Shown here: positions 16,106-23,795 of the stretch, piece after piece | Numbering within the stretch: position 1 is the first letter of the stretch | Layout of the letters: the number at the start of each line of letters is the position of its first letter | NCBI GenBank assembly: GCA_005881825.1 | Contig: VBEO01000138.1 | Location: 1-64,000, forward strand | Reading direction: 5' to 3' | DNA: 64,000 bases | Source: Chloroflexota bacterium | GTDB taxonomy: Bacteria; Chloroflexota; Dormibacteria; Dormibacterales; Dormibacteraceae | The notes under the pieces: model-generated | The model's database searches: none | What the model was told of the DNA's origin: nothing | The model's input: only the letters and a program-made list of their open reading frames with translations | Translations under genes and position numbers: made by a program

Positions 16106-16353
16106 CCGATCGGGCGGCCGGCGCGGACCTCTTCGGTGCGGGCGGGAAATTGGCGATGCCTGAGCCGCCCGACGCGCTCCGCCCGCAGCCGGTCCAGTTC
16201 GGCGCGCAGCGCAGTCTCGACCAGCTTGGCCAGGGTCAGCCGGCGGGGCGGGCCCGCCAGCGCCACGACCGTGTCCCGCGCCTCCTCGATCAAGTCGTAG
16301 GGCAGGTTGAAAGTCGCACGCACCTTGGTGCGCTTCGGAGCGCCACTCAGCAT
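16102..16353 (-). CDS. Ribbon-helix-helix-like small protein
   Basis: An 83-residue protein. The central part KVRATFNLPYDLIEEARDTV followed by RRLTLAKLVETALRAELDRLRAE has the beta strand - helix - helix layout of the RHH (CopG/Arc) fold, with a basic C-terminal tail. Such proteins are DNA-binding antitoxins, plasmid partition proteins or small regulators. No toxin gene lies next to it, so an antitoxin role is not supported. The divergent start region has a short dyad (AGCGT/ACGCT at 16357-16361 and 16369-16373) close to its ATG and 5 bases before the -35 of the next gene, a possible autoregulatory operator. Confidence 0.65.
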   Translation of the reverse strand: MLSGAPKRTKVRATFNLPYDLIEEARDTVVALAGPPRRLTLAKLVETALRAELDRLRAERVGRLRHRQFPARTEEVRAGRPIG

Positions 16354-16377
16354 TCAAGCGTCATCATAACGCTGGTG

Positions 16378-16406
16378 TTGAAATAAAGGGAAGCATTTGT
16401 TACAAA
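16378..16406 (+). promoter_or_regulatory. Promoter of the 72-residue W/F-rich helical protein gene
   Basis: TTGAAA (16378-16383), a 17-base spacer and TACAAA (16401-16406) stand six bases before the ATG at 16413. There is no Shine-Dalgarno, so transcription probably starts at or next to the ATG. The surrounding DNA is AT-rich compared with the rest of the window. Confidence 0.65.
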
Positions 16407-16412
16407 TACAGC

Positions 16413-16631
16413 ATGGCGGAGGAGGAGGTGGTCCTGCTGGACGGCGAGGAAGCGGAGTGGTCGGCCCGCGAGGCCGATCACTGGATCGGCGTCTACACCC
16501 AGCTGATCGATTTCTGCCGGCAGGCCATGCAGGGCGCCGAGGCGGCTAACGTCATCCGGATCCGCCGGCGCATGGCGCGCCTGCAGAAGAGACTCGCCTT
16601 CTGGGGCGGGCCGGACCTTACAAAAGCTTGA
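16413..16631 (+). CDS. Small helical protein, domain shared with the regulator at 39393
   Basis: A 72-residue acidic-then-basic helical protein. The core EADHWIGVYTQLIDFCRQAM, then RRRMARLQKRLAFWGG, repeats the pattern DARHWLNIYAELVAFHEDLL ... IERLRERLRFW found at the N-terminus of the winged-helix regulator encoded at 39393-39920: HW, Y, L, F and the closing R-L-x-FW all align. I know of no named family. It could be a free copy of a dimerisation or sensing domain that modulates the full regulator. It has its own strong promoter and appears leaderless. Nothing else links it to its neighbours, tam/RHH and the protease operon. Confidence 0.65.
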   Translation: MAEEEVVLLDGEEAEWSAREADHWIGVYTQLIDFCRQAMQGAEAANVIRIRRRMARLQKRLAFWGGPDLTKA

Positions 16632-16702
16632 CCTAACCTCCGCCGGCCACCCGAATCTTTCTCAGACATTTCCAAGCCATGCGGCGGAGCATGGCTGTCG
16701 GA

Positions 16703-17803
16703 ATGAAGACTCACCTGCTCCGCACCGCGGGCCTGGCGCTCCTGCTGGTGGCGGCCCTGGCCGCGTGCAGCTCACCTGTACGGCTGGCCACGCCCGCCGA
16801 GATCAAGCAGGCGACCGAGCCCACCGCCTCCCCGGCGGCCGGCAACGCAGCCCCCAACCCCGCCGCCTCCCCCGGCGCCGGCGGCACCGCCACGCCCGCC
16901 ACCGGCGGCCTGGCCGAGCTGCAGGCGGAGTACCACGCCCTGATCGCGGCAGTGCTGCCCTCGATCGTCGAGATCGACACCTCCGGCGGCCTTGGCTCCG
17001 GCATCGTGATCGATGCCCAGGGCGACATCGCCACCAACGCTCATGTCGTGTCGGGGGAGACCCGCTTCACCGTCCGCAGCTCGGACGGCACCCAGTACCA
17101 GGCCACGCTGGTCGCGGCCGCCAACTCCAACGACCTGGCCGTGATCAAGGCCGCCAACCCGGGCGCTTCCTTGAAGCCCGCCACCTTCGGCGACTCCAGC
17201 AAGGTCGCGCTGGGCGACATCGTGGTCGCCGTCGGCAGCCCTCTCGGTCTCAGCGACAGCGTCAGCGAGGGGATCGTCAGCGGCACCGGACGCACGCAGC
17301 CGGAGGGCAACGGTGTCACCCTCACCGACCTCATCCAGACCACGGCCGCCATCAATCCCGGTAACTCGGGCGGAGCCCTGGTCGACATCGCCGGTGAGGT
17401 GATCGGGATGCCGACGCTGGGCGCCAGCAGCACGCCCCGAGGCGGCGCCGCCGGCGGCATCGGCTTCGCCATCTCCAGCAACCAGGTCGTCACCATCACC
17501 CAGCAGCTGGCCTCGGGCGGGACCGTCACCCACACCGGGATCGCCTTCCTGGGCATCAGCACCAGCGACTCGCCCAAGGGCGGCGCCCAGGTCGGATCGG
17601 TTGTGTCCGGCGGCCCGGCCGACAAGGCCGGCATCAAGGCCGGCTGGGTGATCACCGGCATCGGCGGCAAGACCGTGCCCGACGCCAACGGCGTGGGCAC
17701 CGCGCTGTCCAGCTTCAAGCCCGGCCAGAAGGTCGACGTCAAGGCGACGCTGCCCGACGGCTCCACCAAGACCCTGTCGGTCACGCTCGGAGAACGCCCA
17801 TGA
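16703..17803 (+). CDS. HtrA/DegP-like S1C serine protease, lipoprotein with PDZ domain
   Basis: From the ATG at 16703 the protein has 366 residues and a clear lipoprotein signal (HLLRTAGLALLLVAALAAC, lipobox LAAC), then a Pro/Ala/Thr linker, a trypsin-like domain and one PDZ domain at the C-terminus. The catalytic triad is visible as H114 in TNAHVVSG, D144 in NSNDLAVIK and S222 in NPGNSGGAL. Two more ATGs (16679, 16691) are in frame, but only 16703 gives a compact signal peptide. HtrA proteins degrade or refold damaged extracytoplasmic proteins. The stop overlaps the MoxR gene start as ATGA, so this protease is in one operon with the MoxR - DUF58 - VWA module, which is unusual company and suggests a joint envelope role. 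Confidence 0.92.
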   Translation: MKTHLLRTAGLALLLVAALAACSSPVRLATPAEIKQATEPTASPAAGNAAPNPAASPGAGGTATPATGGLAELQAEYHALIAAVLPSIVEIDTSGGLGSGIVIDAQGDIATNAHVVSGETRFTVRSSDGTQYQATLVAAANSNDLAVIKAANPGASLKPATFGDSSKVALGDIVVAVGSPLGLSDSVSEGIVSGTGRTQPEGNGVTLTDLIQTTAAINPGNSGGALVDIAGEVIGMPTLGASSTPRGGAAGGIGFAISSNQVVTITQQLASGGTVTHTGIAFLGISTSDSPKGGAQVGSVVSGGPADKAGIKAGWVITGIGGKTVPDANGVGTALSSFKPGQKVDVKATLPDGSTKTLSVTLGERP

Positions 17804-18810
17804 CGCCCATGACCCCTCAGGACTACGTCGCCCGCGTCCCCGCGCCCGTGGAGCAGGTGCTCTTCGAGGTGCGGCGGCTGATCGTGGGCCAGGACCTGCT
17901 CCTGGAGCGCCTGCTGGTGGCGCTGCTGGCCGGCGGCCACGTGCTCCTGGAGGGAGTGCCCGGGCTGGCCAAGACCGCCACCGTGCGGGCGCTGGCCCAA
18001 GCCGTCGGCGGCAAGTTCGGGCGCATCCAGTTCACGCCCGACCTGGTGCCCGCCGACCTCATCGGCACCCGGGTCTACAACCCCCGCACCGCGGAGTTCT
18101 CGATCGAGCTGGGGCCGGTCTTCTGCAACCTGCTGCTGGCCGACGAGATCAACCGGGCGCCGGCCAAGGTGCAGTCGGCGCTCCTGGAGGTCATGCAGGA
18201 GCACCAGGTCACGATCGGCAAGGAGAGCTTTCGCGTCGAGGAGCCGTTCCTGGTGCTGGCCACCCAGAACCCGATCGAGGCCGACGGCACCTATCCGCTG
18301 CCCGAAGCCCAGATCGACCGCTTCATGCTCAAGGTCCTCGTCGGCTACCCATCATTCCCGGAGGAGGTGGTGGTCGTCGACCGCATCGTCGGACCCGAGA
18401 TCGAGGTCCAGCCGGTGATGGGGGTCGACCAGCTGCTCGACCTCCAGCGGCGGGCGCGGGCGACCTACGTCGACCCGGCGGTCATCAACTACGCCGCCAC
18501 CCTGGTCACCGCCACCCGCTCGCCGGCCACGGCCGGCCTGCCCGAGTTCGCGGCGGCGATCGCCTACGGCGCCAGCCCGCGCGCCTCCATTCACCTGGTG
18601 CAGGCGGCCCGGTCGCTGGCCTTCATCCGCGGGCGCGACCACGTGCTCGCCCACGACGTCTATGACGTGGCGCCCGAGGTCCTGCGCCACCGGCTGGTGC
18701 TCAGCTACGAGGGCATCGCCGACGGGGTCTCGCCGGAGGCGGTCGTGAGCACGCTGCTGCAGCGCTATCCGCCGCCTCGCCTCGACCTCGGCGACCGGCA
18801 TGTCTCGTAG
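17800..18810 (+). CDS. MoxR family AAA+ ATPase
   Basis: A 336-residue AAA+ protein. Walker A GVPGLAKT is at residues 52-59 and Walker B LLLADEINR at 111-119; sensor 1 is in LATQNPIEADGTYPLPEAQ and QIDRFMLK carries the arginine finger region. RASIHLVQAARSLAFIRGRD and the final VAPEVLRHRLVLSYE are the C-terminal lid typical of MoxR. MoxR ATPases act as chaperones with von Willebrand A proteins; both partner genes follow immediately with overlaps. The ATG at 17800 overlaps the protease stop; ATG 17809 is an alternative. Confidence 0.93.
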   Translation: MTPMTPQDYVARVPAPVEQVLFEVRRLIVGQDLLLERLLVALLAGGHVLLEGVPGLAKTATVRALAQAVGGKFGRIQFTPDLVPADLIGTRVYNPRTAEFSIELGPVFCNLLLADEINRAPAKVQSALLEVMQEHQVTIGKESFRVEEPFLVLATQNPIEADGTYPLPEAQIDRFMLKVLVGYPSFPEEVVVVDRIVGPEIEVQPVMGVDQLLDLQRRARATYVDPAVINYAATLVTATRSPATAGLPEFAAAIAYGASPRASIHLVQAARSLAFIRGRDHVLAHDVYDVAPEVLRHRLVLSYEGIADGVSPEAVVSTLLQRYPPPRLDLGDRHVS

Positions 18811-19609
18811 CCACCGCTACTCCGAAGCGGTCCTCCGCCGCCTGCGCTGGCCGGTCGCCCAGAGGCTGGGTGTGCACGCCTGGGGCGACGAGCGCTCCCG
18901 GCTGAGCGGCCCCGGGGTCGAGTACGCGGACGTGCGCGAGTACCAATGGGGCGAGGACGCGCGGCTGATCGATTGGAACCTGACCGCGCGGTCGGACCAG
19001 CCCTACGTTCGACAGTCGCATCCCGACCGCGGGCTGGACGTCTGGCTGATCGTCGACAGCAGCCGCTCCCTGGACTGGGGCACCTCCTACTCCCTCAAGC
19101 GCGACGTGGCCGCCGAGCTGGTGGCGGCGGCCACCCTGCTCCTGAGCCGCCACGGCAACCGCGTGGGAGCGATCCTCTTCGACACCGAGCTGCGCCGCAT
19201 CTTCGCGCCCCGCGCCGGGCGCAGCGGCCGGCTGGGGCTGCTGGCCCGTCTCGAAGCCGAACGCACGCAGCCCGGGCGTCAGGGCAAGCGCACCGACCTG
19301 GCGCAGACCCTGGCCCGGGCCGCGGGGTTGGTCAGCCGCCGGTCGCTCCTGATCGTGGTCAGCGACTTCCTCCTCGAGGATCCCGAAACCGGCGCCCAGC
19401 TGGAGGTCGACACGGCCGATCGCGGCCTGCGCGAGCGCTACCGGCGGGCCGCGGCCGAGCAGCGCCGGCGGCTGCTGGCCGAGCTGCGCCGCGCCGGGGC
19501 GTCGAGCCTGGAGCTGACCACCGCCGGGCCGATGCTGCCGCAGCTGGTCGCCTACCTGCGCCGCCGCCAGGACCACCGAGGCAAGCCCCACAGCGAGGTG
19601 CCGGCTTGA
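18800..19609 (+). CDS. DUF58 family (VWA-like) protein
   Basis: A 269-residue protein overlapping the MoxR gene by 11 bases. The hallmark of DUF58, YADVREYQWGEDARLIDWNL (variation of the YxxGDxxRxIDW motif), is at about residues 47-66, and the degenerate VWA metal-site segment LDVWLIVDSSRSLDWG follows. The second half keeps the Rossmann-like VWA strands (LIVVSDFLLED). The MIDAS serine pattern D-x-S-x-S is present as DSSRS. It is the usual second member of MoxR-DUF58-VWA operons and probably binds the MoxR ATPase. No membrane segment. Confidence 0.9.
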   Translation: MSRSHRYSEAVLRRLRWPVAQRLGVHAWGDERSRLSGPGVEYADVREYQWGEDARLIDWNLTARSDQPYVRQSHPDRGLDVWLIVDSSRSLDWGTSYSLKRDVAAELVAAATLLLSRHGNRVGAILFDTELRRIFAPRAGRSGRLGLLARLEAERTQPGRQGKRTDLAQTLARAAGLVSRRSLLIVVSDFLLEDPETGAQLEVDTADRGLRERYRRAAAEQRRRLLAELRRAGASSLELTTAGPMLPQLVAYLRRRQDHRGKPHSEVPA

Positions 19610-20553
19610 GCTTCCAGCAGCCCTGGCTGCTGCTCGGCCTGCTGCTGGTACCACTCCTGCTGGGGGGCTACCTGGTGGCCCAGCGCCGGCGCCGCCGCTA
19701 CGCCCTGCGTTTCACCGATCTGCCGCTGCTGGCCAGCGTGGCCGGCCGGGGTCCCGGCCTGCGCCGGCACCTGCCGCCGGCCGTCTTCCTGCTCGGCGTG
19801 GGCGGCCTGATGCTCGGACTGGCGGGGCCCGTGCTCAACCTGGAGGTCGCTCGCAGCGACGCCAGCGTGATGCTGGTGATCGACGTCTCCGGCTCCATGG
19901 CCGCCACCGACGTCCAGCCCACCCGCCTCGATGCCGCGCGCACCGCTGCGCGGCAGCTGATCGACAAGCTTCCCGGCAACGACCGCATCGGGTTGATCAG
20001 CTTCAGCGGCAGCGCCACCCTCAACGCGCCGCTCACCCAGGACCGATCCAGCGTTTCCAGCGCCCTGGACGTTCTGCAGCCCGCCGGCGCCACTGCGGTC
20101 GGGGACGCGCTGGCGCTGGCCGTGCGCCAGCTGGCGGCCAAACCGGCGCCCGCGTCAGGCACGCGACGCGCGGCGGCCATGATCGTGCTGCTGACCGACG
20201 GCGCCTCCAACCGGGGGATCGATCCGCTGACCGCCGCCGGCCAGGCCAAGACGGCCGGCATCCCCGTCATGACGATCGGGATCGGCGTCCGCAACGGAAC
20301 CGTGATCGTGCGCGGCCAGGACGTGGGCGGCGTCGACGAGCAGACGCTGCAGGCGATCGCCACCGCCACCGGCGGCAAGTACTTCTACGCCGAGGAGTCG
20401 AGCCGGCTCAACCAGATCTACAACGCGCTGGGCTCGCAGTTCGGCTGGCGGTTCCTGCGCCTGGACATCACGCTGCCCGTGCTCTTGCTAGGCCTACTGG
20501 CCGTGCTGGTCGCGGCGGGGATCAGCCTTGTCTGGTTCCGGGTGCTCCCGTAG
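19606..20553 (+). CDS. VWA-domain membrane protein, BatA-like
   Basis: A 315-residue protein read from the TTG at 19606, which overlaps the DUF58 stop as TTGA. It has an N-terminal membrane helix (WLLLGLLLVPLLLGGYLVAQ), a second helix (VFLLGVGGLMLGLAGPVL), a VWA domain with an intact MIDAS (D93 in DVSGSMAAT, and LTDGASNRG), and a C-terminal membrane helix (LPVLLLGLLAVLVAAGISLV). This is the Bat/aerotolerance layout. It completes the MoxR module. A strong terminator begins directly at its stop codon. Confidence 0.9.
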   Translation: MSFQQPWLLLGLLLVPLLLGGYLVAQRRRRRYALRFTDLPLLASVAGRGPGLRRHLPPAVFLLGVGGLMLGLAGPVLNLEVARSDASVMLVIDVSGSMAATDVQPTRLDAARTAARQLIDKLPGNDRIGLISFSGSATLNAPLTQDRSSVSSALDVLQPAGATAVGDALALAVRQLAAKPAPASGTRRAAAMIVLLTDGASNRGIDPLTAAGQAKTAGIPVMTIGIGVRNGTVIVRGQDVGGVDEQTLQAIATATGGKYFYAEESSRLNQIYNALGSQFGWRFLRLDITLPVLLLGLLAVLVAAGISLVWFRVLP

Positions 20554-22135
20554 GGGCGGGTTCTGACCCGCCCTTTTCCTTCTCCCGTTCCTTCAAGACG
20601 CGGCGCAGGATCTTGCCCGAGGCGGACTTGGGGATCTCGTCGATGACCTCCAGCTGCCGGATCCGCTTGTGCGGCGCCACCTTCGAACCCACGAACTCCA
20701 TAAGCTCCTCGGGGGACGCGGAACCGTCCTTGAGCACCACGAAGCCCTTGGGGATCTCGCCGGCCTCGGCATCGGGGACGCCGATCACCGCGGCGTCGGC
20801 GACCTTGGGATGTGAGAGCAGCAGCGCCTCCAGCTCGGCCGGCGGCACCTGGAAGCCCTTGTACTTGATCAGCTCCTTCAGGCGGTCGACGATGTAGTAC
20901 TCGCCGCGATCGTCGATGTGGCCGATGTCACCGGTGTGGAAGAAACCATCGGCATCGATGGACGCGCGCGTGGCCTGCTCGTTGTTGAGGTAGCCCTTCA
21001 TGACCTGGGGGCCGCGGATCCAGATCTCGCCGTCCTGGTTGGGTCCCAGATCCTCGCCGCTGGCCACGTCGACGACCTTGCATTCCGTGTTAGGGAGCGC
21101 GGGGCCCACGGACCCGGGGATCACCTTGGGGGCGCGGTCGGGCACGGAGTGGCTGACCGGGCTCGTCTCGGTGAGGCCGTAGCCCTGGCTGACCCGGCAG
21201 CCGATGCGCTTGCTGCAGAGCTCCGCAGTCTCCGCGTCCAGCGGCGCCGCCCCTGAGAACACGACCTTGACCGAGGAGAGGTCGTACTTCTCGACCAGCG
21301 GGTGCTTGGCCAGCGCGAGCACGATCGGCGGAGCCAGGAAGAGGCGCGTGATCCGGTACTGCTGCACCGCCTGCAGGAAGGGCTCCAGCTCGAAGCGCGG
21401 CATGCTCACGATGGTGGCGCCGCGGTAGAGGCCCTGGTTCATGATCACGTGCATCCCGTAGATGTGGAAGAAGGGCAGGACCGCCAGGATCTTCTCGTCC
21501 TCGTCGATGTTCTGGACGACCTCGGCCTGGACCAGGTTGGCGACCAGGTTGCGGTGCGTCAGCATCACGCCCTTGGAGAAGCCGGTGGTGCCGCTGGAGT
21601 AGGGCAGCGCGACCAGGTCCTCGGCCGGGTCGATATCGACCGCGGGCGGCTCGCCCGAGCCGAGCAAGGAGGCGAAGGAGGTGACGCCCTCGGCCTCGCC
21701 GAACACCGCGATCTCCTCGACGCCCGCCTTGCCTGCCGCCTCGCGCGCCTTCTCCAGCAGCGGCGGCACCGTCAGCAGCAGCTTGGGCTTCGAGTCCTTG
21801 AGCTGGAACGCGATCTCGTCGGCGGTGTAGAGCGGGTTCAGAGTGGTGTTGACGCCACCGGCCAGGGCAACCCCGTGGAAGGCAACGGGGTACTCGGGCA
21901 GGTTGGGCGACATGATCGCCAGCACATCGCCCTTGCGGAAGCCACGTTCATGCAGGCCCGCGGCGAGCTTGCGCACCGCTTCGTAGAGCTCGGCGTACGT
22001 GTAGCCGCGACCGCTGGCCGCGTCCACGATCGCCTGCTTGGCGCCCATCTCCTGCGCGTGCCGGAACACGAACGGCGTGAGTGGGGTGGAGGGGATGCCC
22101 ACGTCCGGGTGGGGGCTCTTGAAGATCACGGCCAC
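20522..22135 (-). CDS. AMP-dependent acyl-CoA synthetase, 4-coumarate-CoA ligase-like
   Basis: A 537-residue ANL-superfamily enzyme that activates a carboxylic acid as acyl-AMP and transfers it to CoA. The P-loop YSSGTTGFSKGVMLTHRN, the A5 motif YGLTETSPV, the A7/A8 hinge FHTGDIGHIDDRGEYYIVDR and the catalytic lysine region PKSASGKILRR are intact. The order and length match 4-coumarate-CoA ligase and related aryl/medium-chain ligases; the exact acid cannot be told. The last 20 residues (KEKGGSEPAPTGAP) are encoded through the terminator of the convergent VWA operon and overlap that gene by 32 bases. The start ATG is followed by the common N-terminus FKSPHPDVGIPSTPLTPFV. Confidence 0.92.
   Translation of the reverse strand: MAVIFKSPHPDVGIPSTPLTPFVFRHAQEMGAKQAIVDAASGRGYTYAELYEAVRKLAAGLHERGFRKGDVLAIMSPNLPEYPVAFHGVALAGGVNTTLNPLYTADEIAFQLKDSKPKLLLTVPPLLEKAREAAGKAGVEEIAVFGEAEGVTSFASLLGSGEPPAVDIDPAEDLVALPYSSGTTGFSKGVMLTHRNLVANLVQAEVVQNIDEDEKILAVLPFFHIYGMHVIMNQGLYRGATIVSMPRFELEPFLQAVQQYRITRLFLAPPIVLALAKHPLVEKYDLSSVKVVFSGAAPLDAETAELCSKRIGCRVSQGYGLTETSPVSHSVPDRAPKVIPGSVGPALPNTECKVVDVASGEDLGPNQDGEIWIRGPQVMKGYLNNEQATRASIDADGFFHTGDIGHIDDRGEYYIVDRLKELIKYKGFQVPPAELEALLLSHPKVADAAVIGVPDAEAGEIPKGFVVLKDGSASPEELMEFVGSKVAPHKRIRQLEVIDEIPKSASGKILRRVLKEREKEKGGSEPAPTGAPGTRQG
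20554..20577 (+). terminator. Rho-independent terminator of the HtrA-MoxR-DUF58-VWA operon
   Basis: GGGCGGGT (20554-20561), loop TCTG, ACCCGCCC (20566-20573), then TTTT. It starts at the base after the VWA stop codon and lies inside the 3' end of the convergent acyl-CoA ligase gene. Confidence 0.85.
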
Positions 22136-22211
22136 AGGATAGGACGGCGTTCAGCAGTGCACGGTCCGCCGGCTCCCGCAGCCGCAGAGTCCCGGCTGCC
22201 TCGCCGGCGCC

Positions 22212-22217
22212 TACAGT
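22212..22217 (+). promoter_or_regulatory. Candidate -10 box (TACAGT) of the redoxin gene
   Basis: TACAGT is six bases before the GTG at 22224, without a Shine-Dalgarno sequence. Confidence 0.4.
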
Positions 22218-22223
22218 GACGGC

Positions 22224-23270
22224 GTGGTGACCTCGGCGCCGCTGGTGCCGGTGGCGGAGTTCGAGCGCCAGACCGGCTGGGAGCTGAAGCCGGAAGGTGC
22301 CTGCCGCGGCAGCCTGTGCATCCCCCTGCCCGCCCCGGCCGGCGACCAGGTCGACCTGCGTTCGGTAGCCGGCAAGCTGGGCATGCCGCTGCTGCACGAA
22401 CCCGAAGCCGGGCTCTGGTCCATGGGCCCGGCGCCGGGGCCGGTCCTCGAGGGCGCGGTCGCGCCCGACTTCACGCTGCCCGACTGGCGCGGCGGTGACT
22501 TCAGGCTGGCATCGCTGCGGGGGCGCAAGGTGCTGATCCTGGCCTGGGCGCCCTGGTGAGGCTGCCGGTTCGACCTGCCCGTGTGGCGGGAGCTGCGGGA
22601 CGAGCTGAAAGACAGGGGCTTCGAGGTGGTCACGGTGGCGCTGGAGACGCGCGGCTGGAAGGAGGCGCGGCGCTGGATCGACGCCGCTCAGCCTGAACAC
22701 CCGAGCCTGCTCGACGCGACCCACCTGCTGGGCGAGCTCTACGGCATCGTCAACGTTCCGACTGGCGTCTGGATCGACGAGCAGGGCCTGCTGGTGCGCC
22801 CCCCGGAGCCGGCGTTCCCCGGCCGCCCCGCCTTTCTGGACCAGCCCTTGCCGGACACCGTCAACCCGCGCCTGCGCGGGGTGCTGACCGAGGCCCGCAA
22901 GCTGAACATGGAGGGCGACCGATACGCGGCCGCCCTCCGCGATTGGGTGGCGCAGGGCGCGGACAGCCCGTATGCGCTGGGCCCGGAGGAAGTCGCACGC
23001 CGGCTCGGTGAGCGCTCTCCAGAGGCCTGCCGCGCCGCCGCACACTTCGAGCTCGCCCAGAACCTGGAGGGCGAGGCCGCGGTCGTCCATTTCAAGGAGG
23101 CGCACCGGCTGCAGCCACGCAACTGGGCGTACAAGCGGCAGGCGTGGAGCCTGGTCGACCGTACCCAGGCGCCGAATGCCATCTATCCGACCGGCTGGCT
23201 GGAGGAGGTGCGGGCGCTCGGCGCAGAGTTCTACTACCCGCCGTTGGAGTTCGAACCCGAACAGCGGTAA
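22224..23270 (+). CDS. Redoxin / thioredoxin-fold protein with in-frame TGA at the active-site cysteine (candidate selenoprotein)
   Basis: Reading 22224-23270 in one frame gives 348 residues interrupted only by TGA at 22557-22559. The TGA falls exactly in the redox motif: the flanking residues are LILAWAPW, TGA, GCRFDLPVW, where redoxin homologs have a cysteine. The part before it has the AhpC/TSA-like VAPDFTLPDWRGGDFRLASLRGRK, and the part after it continues the thioredoxin fold (GFEVVTVALETRGWKEARRWID, LYGIVNVPTGVWIDEQG) and a helical C-terminal domain. If TGA is read as selenocysteine (residue 112), the protein would have a U-G-C site; otherwise a single TGC-to-TGA change has split the gene. 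A GC hairpin lies 22 bases after the TGA. The frame, codon bias and conservation are undisturbed on both sides. Confidence 0.75.
22578..22590 (+). promoter_or_regulatory. SECIS-like hairpin downstream of the in-frame TGA
   Basis: CCCG (22578-22581), loop TGTGG, CGGG (22587-22590). The loop starts 22 bases after the TGA and has G as its second base, which fits the loose bacterial SECIS rules as I know them, but the stem is short and weakly extended. Confidence 0.35.
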
Positions 23271-23279
23271 CCATTCTGT

Positions 23280-23285
23280 TACGCT
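23280..23285 (+). promoter_or_regulatory. Candidate -10 box (TACGCT)
   Basis: TACGCT is eight bases before the ATG at 23294, with no ribosome binding site in the gap. Confidence 0.4.
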
Positions 23286-23293
23286 CCGGCGCA

Positions 23294-23713
23294 ATGGCTG
23301 GAACGAAGGTCACCGGGTCGGGCACCAAGTCGGATCCCTGGCAGCTGAAGACGCCGAGCGGCACCTCCGAGTACGCGATGTATCGCGACGAGTCGGCCGA
23401 CCCGCCGGCGCTGGTCTGCCAGGTCGGCAGTACCCAGCTGCGCTACCACCTGCGTGCCATCGACGACCTGCACGCCATGCTGAAACAGCACGGCGACTGG
23501 ATGCCGCTGGGCAGCGCCGACGAGCAGAAGCCGGCGGCGCCGGGCACGGTGGAGGCTTGGGGCCGGTCCGGCGACAACCCGGTCGGCGGTTGGTACGGAC
23601 TGCGCAAGGGCTACCGGGGCCGGTTCGGCATGTACCTGCCGCCGCTGCTCGAGGCCCTGGGTCTGGCCGAGGTCGAGCACAACCCCAAGAACAACCGGAT
23701 GCGTGCGCGCTAG
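23294..23713 (+). CDS. Conserved-looking protein of unknown function
   Basis: A 139-residue soluble protein. Visible features are GTKSDPWQLKTPSGTSEYAM near the start, LRYHLRAIDDLHAMLKQHGDW in the middle, and GRSGDNPVGGWYGLRKGYRG and FGMYLPPLLEALGLAEVEHN at the end. The even composition and many aromatic and glycine positions look like a folded globular domain. I do not recognise a named family with certainty, although proteins of this type occur widely in soil Actinobacteria as hypothetical genes. It has its own -10 box and is followed, after 80 bases, by an ArsR-type regulator. No function is proposed. Confidence 0.7.
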   Translation: MAGTKVTGSGTKSDPWQLKTPSGTSEYAMYRDESADPPALVCQVGSTQLRYHLRAIDDLHAMLKQHGDWMPLGSADEQKPAAPGTVEAWGRSGDNPVGGWYGLRKGYRGRFGMYLPPLLEALGLAEVEHNPKNNRMRAR

Positions 23714-23795
23714 CCAAGCCTGATTGGCGCCTTATCGCGAAAACGCACGGCCGTTGGGCGCCGGAGCGCCGCCTTTTCAGGAAAAGCGCCGGACC

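Noticed and set aside
16102-16631. Toxin-antitoxin pair (RHH protein and the 72-residue protein)
   Set aside because: The genes are divergent and not coupled, and the small protein resembles part of a regulator, not a toxin.
21302-22219. Plus-strand frame over the acyl-CoA ligase
   Set aside because: Shadow of the ligase gene; no family features.
22224-22559. Reading the redoxin N-terminal half as a complete 111-residue gene
   Set aside because: It would end exactly before the catalytic residue and leave the other half of the fold in the same frame downstream; one gene with an internal TGA explains both.
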